Origin: Marinomonas fungiae
Lineage (GTDB): Bacteria > Pseudomonadota > Gammaproteobacteria > Pseudomonadales > Marinomonadaceae
DNA length: 64,000 nt
Assembly (NCBI RefSeq): GCF_001418205.1
Contig: NZ_LIQF01000003.1
Span: forward strand, 372,001-436,000
Reading direction: 5' to 3'
Shown: positions 39,459-48,594 of the stretch, piece by piece
Layout: every line of letters begins with the position of its first letter
How positions within the stretch are numbered: position 1 is the stretch's first letter
Made by a program: the position numbers and the translations under genes
Notes under the pieces: generated by a model
What the model saw: the letters and a program-made list of their open reading frames with translations, nothing else
Databases searched by the model: none
Told to the model about the DNA's origin: nothing

Positions 39459-40433
39459 ATGCCAAAACCCAGAAAGCAACTGATCAGCATTGCTGATACC
39501 CCCTACTACCACTGCGTTTCCCGATGTGTACGCAGAGCCTTTTTATGTGGTGAAGACCCAGTTACAGGCCAAAGCTATGAGCATCGAAGGGATTGGGTCG
39601 AGAAACGATTGCTATTTCTAAGCCGTATCTTTGCCATCAAGGTCTGCGCTTACGCCGTAATGAGTAACCACACTCACCTAGTGTTGTTTATCGACCATGA
39701 AACCGTTGAAAGCTGGACAACCGAAGAAGTCTTAACCCGCTGGCACGCCATCCATAAAGGCACCATGATCACCCAGCAATATATGTTGCAAGGCCAAGTG
39801 CCCGACTACTTACAGCCATTACTGGATGCAACCGTTGAAACCTACCGACAGAGGCTAATGGATATCAGCTGGTTTCTGAGAGAATTGAATGAAAACATCG
39901 CAAGGCAAGCGAATTTCGAAGATTGCTGTACAGGTAGATTTTGGGAGGGACGCTTTAAATCCCAAGCATTGCTAGATGAGGCAGCGCTAATGGCCTGTAT
40001 GGCATACGTTGATCTAAACCCAGTCCGCGCTATGATGGCAGACACACCCGAAATGTCAGATTACACCAGCATCAAAAAACGCATTCATAACGCAAAGCAA
40101 AACCAACAACCAAAAGTACTGCATCCGTTTGTTAGTAACCCACGAGCAGAACAACCCAAAGGCTTACCCTTTAAACTCGAAGATTATCTTGAACTTGTCG
40201 ATCTGACTGGTCGAATTGTGCGACAAGATAAACGCGGCAGTATCGACCTATCCTTTGCACCGATACTGCAACGCCTCAACATCCCATCGGAAAACTGGCT
40301 CACCATCGCCACACAGTTTGAACAAGTTACACATTGCGCCGTTGGCACCGAAACCATCCTATCTAACTACTATCAAAATGCAGGCTACAAACGAAGGCCC
40401 AAGATCAGCAAAGCGAAACAGCTACTCGCCTAA
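39459..40433 (+). mobile_element. REP-associated tyrosine transposase (RAYT, IS200/IS605-like)
   Basis: 324 aa from ATG 39459 (GAGG eight bases upstream). Y1 transposase of the HUH superfamily: HUH motif SNHTHLVLFID, N-terminal signature YYHCVSRCVRRAFLCGEDP, and the tyrosine helix region YRQRLMDISWFLRELNENIA. RAYTs are single-copy domesticated-looking transposases that process REP hairpins. It is directly followed by a REP-like array whose last unit also repeats the 3' end of this gene, supporting its identity. The frame is intact. Confidence 0.93.
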
Positions 40434-40630
40434 CTCCACTCCATTCTCTCCTTTCTATATTGCTTTCCTTGCAGGGTAATCACTCGCCTTTAATTCGTTA
40501 AAATCTACGAAATAACCCCCTTAAGTGTCAATTCAGACGTAAAAAAGCCAGTTTCGACTGAATCTGGCTAGGCGTTTGGCACTGGTTAGAATTGAAGTAA
40601 CAGTCACTTTTTATGGTGGGTGTCTTGATT
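40423..40630 (+). repeat. first copy of a ~208-bp direct repeat
   Basis: Runs from the last four codons of the RAYT gene through one REP unit. The second copy is at 40858-41065, shifted by about 435 bases and differing at about ten positions by eye. Confidence 0.85.
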
Positions 40631-41118
40631 AACTTAAGGTGGGTGTCTTATTTAAACTTGTTTCGACTGAAACTGGCTGCTTGTTTGGTGCTGGTAAGAA
40701 TTGAAGTGCCAATCACTTTTTAAGGTGGGTGTCTTGATTAAACAAGGGTGGGTGTCTCAATTAACTTTTACTGAATCTGGCTAGGCGTTTGGCACTGGTT
40801 AGAATTGAAGTAAGAGTCACTTTTTAAGGTGGGTGTCCTAATAACTTACTAATAACTTACTCGCCTAACTCCCTCCATTCTCTCCTTTCTATATTGCTTT
40901 CCTTGCAGGGTAATCACTCGCCTTTAATTCGTTAAAATCTACGAAATACCCCCCCTTAAGTGTCAATTCAGACGTAAAAAAGCCAGTTTCGACCGAATCT
41001 GGCTAGGCGTTTGGCACTGGTTAGAATTGAAGTAACAGTCACTTTTTAAGGTAGGTGTCTCAATTAATCGAGGAACTGATTAAAACTGAGCTGCGAGTCA
41101 CTTTTTTAGGTGGGTATC
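40500..41118 (+). repeat. REP/BIME-like hairpin array behind the RAYT gene
   Basis: Fills the 789-bp gap 40434-41222, which has no gene. Core box GGTGGGTGTC or near variants at 40615, 40638, 40724, 40747, 40828, 41050 and 41109. Several units carry a hairpin AGCCAGTTTC-GACT-GAATCTGGCT (one mismatch) and the string TTGGCACTGGTTAGAATTGA. In the second unit the stem changes to GTTTC/GAAAC. Boxes at 40615/40638 and 40724/40747 form 23-bp-period doublets. Typical of RAYT-associated repeats; function unproven. Confidence 0.8.
40858..41065 (+). repeat. second copy of the ~208-bp direct repeat
   Basis: Repeats 40423-40630, including the sequence ACTCGCCTAACTCC that ends the RAYT gene, although no transposase frame precedes it here. 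Differences include the C-run length (7 against 5) and a one-base deletion. Confidence 0.85.
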
Positions 41119-41222
41119 TTAATAACCTATAAATTAACTCTTTTCTTATTATTTCCTATTTTCATAGCCTTTAATTTTTAGATTCCTGCACTATTAAAAA
41201 ATAAAATCTTTGGAGAACAACT

Positions 41223-41912
41223 TTGAAACTTAATAATTTAGAATTACATGAATTTTTATCTAGTAAAAATATAACCCATTTTTTTCACGCTAACACAGTT
41301 GCTACTAGCTCTTTTTTTATTAAAGCTGGCGGATTATTGTCACGAGGTGATGTAGAAAAAATGGGGGGTAAGCAGACCGAACAAAGCTCTGATGACCTAG
41401 ACAAGAATTTTGACGTCTGGTTCGACATTTTTCTTGATACAACTGATCTTCACAGTTTCTTTTCTAGACAGAATCACTATGGACCTGTTTTATTTAAAAT
41501 CAATATAGACTTTCTGCTTGATTCTGACCTAGATGTGTATGTCACAAAAAACAATCCTATCTATTGGTCTAATAGCATGAAAGAGGAAGATAGATATTTT
41601 ATAGATGTACAAGAACTTAGTGACAGCTGGGCTACCAGAAAGCGCCAAAGGATGATGTTTACTATAAGAAAACCAGGAGGTCCAATTCTATTTAACTCTG
41701 TAGAAGAGGTTATTATTGAAAATCCAAAAGTTCTGATAGGTGAAGAAAAAATAGACCCTCTTCATGAAGGCATTAAAATTCTAACAGCCTCTGGTCTTAA
41801 TCGATACAGCATTAGAGATTGTTATAACTGCTTTTGTGAGAGCAACTACTTGAATCAGGTTACAGTGGAATCTATAGCCGACAAGTTTCTTGAAATAAAC
41901 CACACCTTCTAG
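41223..41912 (+). CDS. unrecognised protein of two-gene cassette, possibly ADP-ribosyltransferase-like
   Basis: 229 aa from TTG 41223 (GGAG seven bases upstream). I do not recognise the family with confidence. The N-terminal ITHFFHANTVATS with GGLLSRG resembles the start of DarT-type ADP-ribosyltransferases, and HYGPVLFKINIDFLL looks like a core strand, but the catalytic glutamate context is unclear. AT-rich: 41281-41340 is 35% G+C against 52% for a sampled leuB line (44581-44640). The dGTPase-family gene follows after six bases, so they are one operon. No signal peptide or membrane helix. Confidence 0.65.
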   Translation: MKLNNLELHEFLSSKNITHFFHANTVATSSFFIKAGGLLSRGDVEKMGGKQTEQSSDDLDKNFDVWFDIFLDTTDLHSFFSRQNHYGPVLFKINIDFLLDSDLDVYVTKNNPIYWSNSMKEEDRYFIDVQELSDSWATRKRQRMMFTIRKPGGPILFNSVEEVIIENPKVLIGEEKIDPLHEGIKILTASGLNRYSIRDCYNCFCESNYLNQVTVESIADKFLEINHTF

Positions 41913-41918
41913 TTAGAG

Positions 41919-43133
41919 ATGTATATGTACGATAATGAAGTAACTGAATTCGCTCAAGAACAAGAAAACCAAATATCCAAGCTTGAATACCGCTTTCATC
42001 AGCATAATGATGGCAGGTCGGATAACCGTAATGATTTAATGAGAGACTATGCTAGAGTTCTCTATTCTTCTTCATTTAGAAGATTGCAAGGAAAAATGCA
42101 GTTACTAGGCGTAGATGCAAATAAGTTTAATCGAAATCGATTAACTCATAGCTTGGAAGTCGCTCAAATCGCCCGCTCAATTGCTTTTGATTTAGGTTTA
42201 AAACATACCGTAGTAGCGGAAACAGCTTCATTAGCTCATGACATCGGAAACCCTCCGTTTGGCCATTATGGCGAGGTTGTTTTGAATGAGCTAAGCAATG
42301 GTTGTGGTGGTTTCGAAGAGAATGCGCAGGCATTTCGAATTTTACACACATTAGAGAAGAAAAGTCAGTCGTACTCAGGCTTAAATTTAAATATCCGCAC
42401 ACTCATGTCTGTAACCAAATACTTTTACAACAGGCAGCAGAACAATAAAAAGTTCCTATATGATTCTGATTACAAATTCCTAGAACAAGAACTTGAAAGA
42501 CACAGCATTGATATTAAAAAAAGTATTGATGCCCAAATTATGGACCTTTCCGACGAGATTGCATATGCAGCTCACGATCTAGAGGATGCCTTAAGTTTTG
42601 GAATGATTAGCTTAGGCGAAATCGTCTATGAGTTCAGTATTAGTGATAAATTTAAGGATGCATACCAAACAATGTCTGATATTGCTAAAGAAGCTCAAAC
42701 AGAAGCAATGCAATCTCACATTAGCTCAACTTCTGAAGAATACGCGATAGTACTTAAGAAGGAGCTTACTTCTCGAATAGTAAATATTTTATGCTCAGAC
42801 ATTGGCTTAGTTGACGGTCAACTCGGGTATAGAAATCACTCTAAGTTAGCTGAGGGGTTAAAAAAGCTTCTTTTCAAAGCAATTCTTAGAAAAAAAGACA
42901 TTCAACTTTATGAGCGTCGAGGAGAACAAATCATACGAGGTCTTTTTGAAGTTTATTCTGACGAAAAATATAATAAAGATAATGTTTTACTACCACCAGA
43001 GCTAAGATCACTAAACGACTGCAAAACTAGGTTAGTTACAGATTATATATCAGGTATGATGGACTCATACGCTGCACAGGAATATGAGAAGTTCTTTGGT
43101 AAAGGAAGCGCAGAAAAACTCTACTTTAAGTAG
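41919..43133 (+). CDS. dGTPase-family HD phosphohydrolase
   Basis: 404 aa. Deoxynucleoside triphosphate triphosphohydrolase family: YARVLYSSSFRRLQGKMQLL, then HD-domain metal ligands His77 (RLTHSLEVAQIARS), His107-Asp108 (LAHDIGNPPFGHYGE) and Asp212 (LSDEIAYAAHDLEDAL). All key residues are present, so it is probably an active dNTPase. Housekeeping Dgt is about 505 aa; this shorter form resembles the variants found in accessory regions, and some dGTPases deplete dGTP to block phage. AT-rich: 42421-42480 is 32% G+C. Coupled to the upstream unknown gene. Confidence 0.88.
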   Translation: MYMYDNEVTEFAQEQENQISKLEYRFHQHNDGRSDNRNDLMRDYARVLYSSSFRRLQGKMQLLGVDANKFNRNRLTHSLEVAQIARSIAFDLGLKHTVVAETASLAHDIGNPPFGHYGEVVLNELSNGCGGFEENAQAFRILHTLEKKSQSYSGLNLNIRTLMSVTKYFYNRQQNNKKFLYDSDYKFLEQELERHSIDIKKSIDAQIMDLSDEIAYAAHDLEDALSFGMISLGEIVYEFSISDKFKDAYQTMSDIAKEAQTEAMQSHISSTSEEYAIVLKKELTSRIVNILCSDIGLVDGQLGYRNHSKLAEGLKKLLFKAILRKKDIQLYERRGEQIIRGLFEVYSDEKYNKDNVLLPPELRSLNDCKTRLVTDYISGMMDSYAAQEYEKFFGKGSAEKLYFK

Positions 43134-43141
43134 TAAAGCGT

Positions 43142-43172
43142 AAAAAAACCCGCTACCTTTCAGCAGCGGGCC
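43142..43172 (-). terminator. rho-independent terminator after asd
   Basis: 6-bp stem CCCGCT/AGCGGG with a 10-base loop; a T7 tract follows on the minus strand. The plus-strand side has only CCTTTCT, so it may be a weaker terminator for the dGTPase cassette. Confidence 0.8.
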
Positions 43173-43200
43173 TTTCTAACTCTATCCAACCAAAAGCCAA

Positions 43201-44319
43201 TCAGCCTTCAATCAGGATACGCAACATACGACGTAGTGGCTCTGCTGCACCCCATAGTAGTTGGTCGCCCACTGAGAAAGCGCTGATGTATTCAGGGCCC
43301 ATGTTCAGTTTACGGATACGACCTACTGGGATGTTTAGTGTACCAGTAGTCACTGTAGGAGTTAGTTGCTCCATAGTGGCTTGTTTGTCGTTAGGTACAA
43401 CGTTTACCCATTGGTTGTGCTCAGCCAGCAAGCCTTCGATGTCCGCTACTGGGATATCTTTGTTTAGCTTGATTGTGTACGCCTGGCTGTGACAACGCAT
43501 CGCACCGATACGTACACATAGGCCGTCCACTGGGATTGGTTTGCCGTCGATGCCTAGGATCTTGTTACATTCAGCTTGTGCTTTCCACTCTTCACGGCTT
43601 TGGCCGTTATCAAGTTGGCTGTCGATGTAAGGAATCAAAGAGCCTGCTAGTGGTACACCGAATTGGTCTGTCGGAAGTGTACCAGAGCGCATTTTCTCTG
43701 CCACTTTACGGTCGATGTCTAGGATCGCACTCGCTGGGTCAGCTAGCTCAGACGCTACTTCTGCGTTTAGCAAACCGAATTGGTTTAGTAGCTCGCGCAT
43801 GTGACGTGCACCGCCACCTGATGCCGCTTGGTATGTCATAGATGACATCCACTCGATGTGGCCTTTCTCGAACAGGCCACCAAGCGCTAGAAGCATCAAT
43901 GAAACAGTACAGTTACCGCCCACATAGGTTTTCACGCCATCTTTTAGACCTTGCTTGATCACGTGTTGGTTAACTGGATCTAGGACGATGATGGCGTCTT
44001 TTTCCATACGAAGAGAAGACGCCGCGTCGATCCAGTAACCATTCCAACCAGCATTACGCAACTGTGGGTAAATCGCCTTGGTGTAATCGCCACCTTGACA
44101 CGTAATAATGATGTCCATTTTTTTCAACGCTTCGATATCGTTCGCGTCTTGTAGAAGTGGTACATCTTTACCAATATTTGGGCCAGCTTGGCCTGTTTGG
44201 GACGTAGAGAAGAACACTGGATCGATATGATCGAAATCGTTCTCTTCACGCATACGTTGCATCAGCACAGAACCAACCATTCCGCGCCAGCCGACTAAAC
44301 CTACAGTTTGTTTTGACAT
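43201..44319 (-). CDS. asd: aspartate-semialdehyde dehydrogenase
   Basis: 372 aa (E. coli: 367 aa). NADPH-dependent reduction of aspartyl phosphate, the branch step to lysine/diaminopimelate, threonine and methionine. N-terminal nucleotide-binding [18 protein letters not shown], catalytic cysteine in [12 protein letters not shown], and [18 protein letters not shown]. Last gene of the leuC-leuD-leuB-asd series. AAAGG before the ATG. Confidence 0.97.
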   Translation of the reverse strand: MSKQTVGLVGWRGMVGSVLMQRMREENDFDHIDPVFFSTSQTGQAGPNIGKDVPLLQDANDIEALKKMDIIITCQGGDYTKAIYPQLRNAGWNGYWIDAASSLRMEKDAIIVLDPVNQHVIKQGLKDGVKTYVGGNCTVSLMLLALGGLFEKGHIEWMSSMTYQAASGGGARHMRELLNQFGLLNAEVASELADPASAILDIDRKVAEKMRSGTLPTDQFGVPLAGSLIPYIDSQLDNGQSREEWKAQAECNKILGIDGKPIPVDGLCVRIGAMRCHSQAYTIKLNKDIPVADIEGLLAEHNQWVNVVPNDKQATMEQLTPTVTTGTLNIPVGRIRKLNMGPEYISAFSVGDQLLWGAAEPLRRMLRILIEG

Positions 44320-44394
44320 GGTTTTTTACCTTTTTTAGTGTGGGCCTACTCATACCAAGAGCAGTATCCCGAGTTAATGCTTAATTATTATGAA

Positions 44395-45474
44395 TTAAGC
44401 GTTCAATGCAGCCAGTACAGCATCACCCATTTGTGAAGTACTAACTGTTTCGCTTCCCTTTGAAGCGATATCTGCTGTACGCAGACCTTGGTCAAGCACT
44501 GTGCTTACCGCGGCTTCGATCGCATCCGCTGCGTCTTTTGCGTCGAGCGAGTAGCGCAACATCATAGCAACAGAAAGGATCGTCGCCAATGGGTTTGCAA
44601 TGCCTTTACCAGCAATATCTGGTGCCGAACCATGACATGGCTCGTACATACCACGACCTTCCGCATTTAGAGAAGCAGAAGGTAGCATACCGATAGAGCC
44701 TGTCAACATGGCTGCCGCATCTGACAAAATATCACCGAACATATTGCCAGTGACCATGACGTCAAATTGCTTCGGCGCGCGCACAAGTTGCATCGCTGCG
44801 TTGTCCACTAGCATGTGTGACAATTCAACATCTGGGTACTCTTTCGCTACTTCTTCCATGACTTCTTTCCATAGAACGGTCACTTCTAGTACGTTAGATT
44901 TGTCGATAGAACACACGCGTTTGCCACGCTGGCGTGCTGCTTCAAAGGCAGAACGGGCGATACGGCGGATTTCAGACTCGCTGTAAACATACGTGTTGAA
45001 ACCTTCGCGCTCACCATTTTCAAGGGTACGGATACCACGTGGTTGACCGAAGTAAATACCGCCGGTCAATTCGCGCACGATAAGGATGTCTAAACCGGCA
45101 ACGATTTCTGGCTTCAAGCTTGAAGCGTCTGCTAGTTGAGGGTAAAGAATCGCTGGTCGCAAATTGGCAAATAGCTCTAGGTTAGAACGTAGACCTAGTA
45201 GACCTTTCTCTGGGCGAACAGACATATCTAGGCCATCCCACTTAGGACCACCAACGGCACCTAGCAGGATTGCATCAGCAGCCTTTGCTTTCGTTAGTGT
45301 CACTTCTGGCAGTGGCGAACCTGTTTCATCGTAAGCAGAACCACCCACTAGGGCGTGCTCGTGTTCGATGTCTAGGTTGAATTTAGCGTTAACTGCGTCA
45401 AGTACGCGCACCGCTTGTTCTACGATCTCTGGGCCAATGCCGTCACCCGGCAATACTAATACTTTCTTAGACAT
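44395..45474 (-). CDS. leuB: 3-isopropylmalate dehydrogenase
   Basis: 359 aa. NAD-dependent oxidative decarboxylation in leucine synthesis. N-terminus [20 protein letters not shown], signature region [20 protein letters not shown], and [11 protein letters not shown] with catalytic acidic residues. AAGGAAAG before the ATG; starts nine bases after the leuD stop. The gap to asd is 75 bases. Confidence 0.98.
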   Translation of the reverse strand: MSKKVLVLPGDGIGPEIVEQAVRVLDAVNAKFNLDIEHEHALVGGSAYDETGSPLPEVTLTKAKAADAILLGAVGGPKWDGLDMSVRPEKGLLGLRSNLELFANLRPAILYPQLADASSLKPEIVAGLDILIVRELTGGIYFGQPRGIRTLENGEREGFNTYVYSESEIRRIARSAFEAARQRGKRVCSIDKSNVLEVTVLWKEVMEEVAKEYPDVELSHMLVDNAAMQLVRAPKQFDVMVTGNMFGDILSDAAAMLTGSIGMLPSASLNAEGRGMYEPCHGSAPDIAGKGIANPLATILSVAMMLRYSLDAKDAADAIEAAVSTVLDQGLRTADIASKGSETVSTSQMGDAVLAALNA

Positions 45475-45483
45475 GTTCTTTCC

Positions 45484-46134
45484 TTACAATGAGCGCGCTT
45501 CGAATAACCAAGGCGCTGTTTTCATTCGTTGTTCTTCGTAAGCGTTGATCGCATCAGACTCTTGTAGTGTCAAACCGATGTCGTCTAGGCCGTTTAGTAG
45601 GCAGTGCTTACGGAAAGCATCCACTTCGAAGCTGAATTCTGCGCCCGATGGCGAGATGACTTTTTGTGCTTCTAAGTCGATGGTTAATTCGTAACCTTCG
45701 TTTGCTGCCACTTCTTTAAATAGCTGATCCACTTCTTCTTCTGTCAAAACAATCGGTAGTAGACCGTTTTTGAAACAGTTATTGTAGAAGATGTCGGCAA
45801 AGCTTGGTGCGATGACAGAACGAAAACCGTAATCGTCTAGGGCCCAAGGTGCGTGTTCACGGCTTGAACCACAGCCGAAGTTTTTACGCGCCAACAAGAT
45901 GCTGCTATCTTGGTAACGGTCTTGGTTTAGCACGAAATCTTTACGTAGTGGACGACCTGTGCACTCTTGGTCTGGTTGACCTTCATCTTCGTAACGCAAT
46001 TCGTCAAAAAGGTTTTTACCAAAGCCAGTACGCTTGATGGATTTCAAGAACTGTTTTGGGATGATCATGTCGGTATCAACGTTGGCCAAGTCTAATGGCG
46101 CTGCGATACCTGTGTGTTTTGTAAATGGACGCAT
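45484..46134 (-). CDS. leuD: 3-isopropylmalate dehydratase small subunit
   Basis: 216 aa. Small swivel subunit of isopropylmalate isomerase: [14 protein letters not shown] near the start and [19 protein letters not shown], the substrate-recognition loop. Works with LeuC. AGGAG six bases before the ATG; nine bases separate it from leuC. Confidence 0.98.
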   Translation of the reverse strand: MRPFTKHTGIAAPLDLANVDTDMIIPKQFLKSIKRTGFGKNLFDELRYEDEGQPDQECTGRPLRKDFVLNQDRYQDSSILLARKNFGCGSSREHAPWALDDYGFRSVIAPSFADIFYNNCFKNGLLPIVLTEEEVDQLFKEVAANEGYELTIDLEAQKVISPSGAEFSFEVDAFRKHCLLNGLDDIGLTLQESDAINAYEEQRMKTAPWLFEARSL

Positions 46135-46143
46135 CGCTAACTC

Positions 46144-47571
46144 CTACTGTTTAACCAATTCGTTTACGTCAACAAAGTGACCGGCAATCGCTGCGGCAGC
46201 GGCCATCGCTGGGCTCACCAAGTGCGTACGACCGCCAAAGCCTTGGCGACCTTCAAAGTTACGGTTAGACGTTGATGCACAGTGCTCGCCTTGACCTAAT
46301 TTGTCGGCGTTCATGGCTAGACACATTGAACAGCCTGGCTCGCGCCATTCAAGACCCGCTTCGGTGAAGATTTTATCCAAACCTTCTTCTTCCGCTTGCG
46401 CTTTAACCAAACCAGAACCTGGTACCACGATCGCTTGTTTCAAGGTAGACGCCACTTTGCGGCCTTTTACCACTTCTGCCGCAGCACGTAGGTCTTCGAT
46501 ACGAGAGTTGGTACAAGAGCCGATAAATACGCGGTCTAGGGTAATGTCAGCCAGGGTCTTCTTGCCTTCTAGGCCCATGTATTTCCATGCACGAGCGTAA
46601 CCTTCGCGCGTCACAGGATCCGTTTGATCTTCTGGACGTGGGATGTCTTGGTCGATGGCAATCACCATCTCAGGCGACGTACCCCAAGTTACTTGTGGTT
46701 TGATGTCCGCACCATTTAGCACTACCACTTCGTCAAACTGTGCGTCTGCATCAGAAACAAGGTCGGACCATGCTTCGACCGCCATGTTCCAGTGATCACC
46801 TTTTGGTGCGTAAGGACGGTTGGCAACGTAATCAATCGTTGTTTGGTCAACCGCAATCAAGCCCACGCGAGCGCCCGCTTCGATGGCCATGTTACACACG
46901 GTCATACGACCTTCCATTGACAAAGACTGGATCGCTTCACCGCCGAATTCGATCGCAAAGCCTGTACCGCCCGCTGTACCGATTTTACCGATGATCGCTA
47001 GTACCACGTCTTTTGCCGTCACGTATGGCGACAATTGGCCGTCTACGCGCACCAACATGTTTTTCATTTTCTTCTGAACTAGACACTGGGTTGCTAGCAC
47101 GTGTTCTACTTCAGAGGTACCGATACCGTGTGCTAAGGCACCGAAAGCACCGTGTGTAGACGTGTGCGAGTCACCACAAACGACGGTCATACCAGGTAGT
47201 GTTGCGCCCTGCTCCGGCCCAACAACGTGTACGATACCTTGGCGGATGTCGGTCATTTTGAATTCTGTGATGCCGAATTCGTCACAGTTATCGTCCAATG
47301 TCGTGACTTGGATTTTCGATACTGGATCGGCGATGCCGTTCACGCCACTCTTACGCTCTTCAACCGTGGTTGGAACGTTGTGGTCAGGTGTCGCAAGGCT
47401 TGAAGTCAAACGCCATGGCTTACGGCCGTGCATACGCAGGCCCTCAAACGCCTGTGGTGACGTTACTTCGTGTAGTAGTTGTAGATCGATGTAGATTAAG
47501 GCACTACCATCGTCACGTTGTTGAACAAGGTGGCTATCCCACAACTTGTCATAAAGAGTTTTACCTGCCAT
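46144..47571 (-). CDS. leuC: 3-isopropylmalate dehydratase large subunit
   Basis: 475 aa. [4Fe-4S] aconitase-family subunit converting 2- to 3-isopropylmalate. Cluster cysteines in [16 protein letters not shown] and [11 protein letters not shown]; active-site [14 protein letters not shown]. First gene of the leuCDB-asd operon, with GGAGAG before the ATG. Divergent LysR gene 93 bases upstream. Confidence 0.98.
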   Translation of the reverse strand: MAGKTLYDKLWDSHLVQQRDDGSALIYIDLQLLHEVTSPQAFEGLRMHGRKPWRLTSSLATPDHNVPTTVEERKSGVNGIADPVSKIQVTTLDDNCDEFGITEFKMTDIRQGIVHVVGPEQGATLPGMTVVCGDSHTSTHGAFGALAHGIGTSEVEHVLATQCLVQKKMKNMLVRVDGQLSPYVTAKDVVLAIIGKIGTAGGTGFAIEFGGEAIQSLSMEGRMTVCNMAIEAGARVGLIAVDQTTIDYVANRPYAPKGDHWNMAVEAWSDLVSDADAQFDEVVVLNGADIKPQVTWGTSPEMVIAIDQDIPRPEDQTDPVTREGYARAWKYMGLEGKKTLADITLDRVFIGSCTNSRIEDLRAAAEVVKGRKVASTLKQAIVVPGSGLVKAQAEEEGLDKIFTEAGLEWREPGCSMCLAMNADKLGQGEHCASTSNRNFEGRQGFGGRTHLVSPAMAAAAAIAGHFVDVNELVKQ

Positions 47572-47664
47572 TGCTTTCTCTCCTACATAAGCATTGCTTT
47601 ATAGTACTGGCTGAACTTAAATTACTCCAATTCATATTTTTCATGTTTTGGATAATTTTTTGGA

Positions 47665-48537
47665 ATGATGGATATTTTAGAGCTATTAACCTTTATTAGA
47701 GTCGCCGAAACACAGTCGTTTTCCGATGCGGCAGACGCCTTATTCATCACACAACCGGCTGTCAGCAAGCGCATTGCTGCCCTTGAGTCACATCTAAATG
47801 TCAAACTGTTCGACCGCGTTGGTCGTAAAGTTCATTTGACCGAGGCTGGCCAGCGCTTATTACCTAAGGCTAAGCGCCTTTCCGAGGATTTGAACGATAT
47901 CAAACGCAGCATGTCTTTGCAGATGGAAGATGTCTCTGGCGAATTACTCATTGCGACAAGTCATCATATTGGCTTACACCGACTGCCGAAAACCTTAAAA
48001 GCGTTTCAATTAGAGTACCCGCAAGCGGAAATTAAGATCGATTTTACCCAATCAGAAGACGCCCATCGACAGGTTTTAAAAGGCGAAGCGGAAATCGGCA
48101 TCATCACCCTGTCGGCGCAATCCGAAAATATGCTCCACGCGATTCCGATTTGGTCTGATCCATTGCAGTGTGTGGTGAGCCTTGATCACCCTTTGGCACA
48201 GATGAAAGAAGTCGACGTGGTGGAGCTGTCAAAATACCCTTGCGTGTTACCCCATGAAAACACCTTTACTCGACAAATCGCGGAAAAAGTCTTTGCTGTT
48301 AACGGTGTGCGTCCGCAGGTAAAAATGAACACCAATAACTTAGATACCTTAGCCATGCTGGTAAGTATTGGTTGGGGCTGGTCATTGATTCCGTCTACCG
48401 TGGTGAATGATCAATTGGCGGTGGTGAATTTACCCGCTTTGAACGTAGAACGTAAATTAGGCGTTATTCATCATAAACAACGCACTTTGAGCCGCGCGGC
48501 GACGGCATTTATTGAGCTGTTACAAGAAATGGTTTAA
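47665..48537 (+). CDS. LysR family regulator next to leuC
   Basis: 290 aa; a second ATG lies one codon on. N-terminal winged helix (AETQSFSDAADALFITQPAV, SKRIAALESHLNVKLFDRVG) and a periplasmic-binding-like effector domain. Same divergent position relative to leuC as a LysR gene in Pseudomonas, so it probably regulates the leu operon; the coinducer is unknown. The 93-bp shared gap must hold both promoters. Confidence 0.9.
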   Translation: MMDILELLTFIRVAETQSFSDAADALFITQPAVSKRIAALESHLNVKLFDRVGRKVHLTEAGQRLLPKAKRLSEDLNDIKRSMSLQMEDVSGELLIATSHHIGLHRLPKTLKAFQLEYPQAEIKIDFTQSEDAHRQVLKGEAEIGIITLSAQSENMLHAIPIWSDPLQCVVSLDHPLAQMKEVDVVELSKYPCVLPHENTFTRQIAEKVFAVNGVRPQVKMNTNNLDTLAMLVSIGWGWSLIPSTVVNDQLAVVNLPALNVERKLGVIHHKQRTLSRAATAFIELLQEMV

Positions 48538-48544
48538 ACCGCAT

Positions 48545-48578
48545 AGCAGGCAAGAGCCTACATCGGCTCTTGCCTGCT
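48545..48578. terminator. strong bidirectional hairpin between lysR and quiC
   Basis: Perfect 14-bp stem AGCAGGCAAGAGCC/GGCTCTTGCCTGCT with loop TACATC between convergent genes. There is no long T tract, so efficiency is uncertain. Confidence 0.7.
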
Positions 48579-48594
48579 GAGTCAGTGCAAAGAA

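Noticed and set aside
40615-40760. CRISPR-like short direct repeats
   Set aside because: Only doublets with a 23-bp period, no series of equal repeats with unique spacers, and no cas genes; they fit REP units next to a RAYT.
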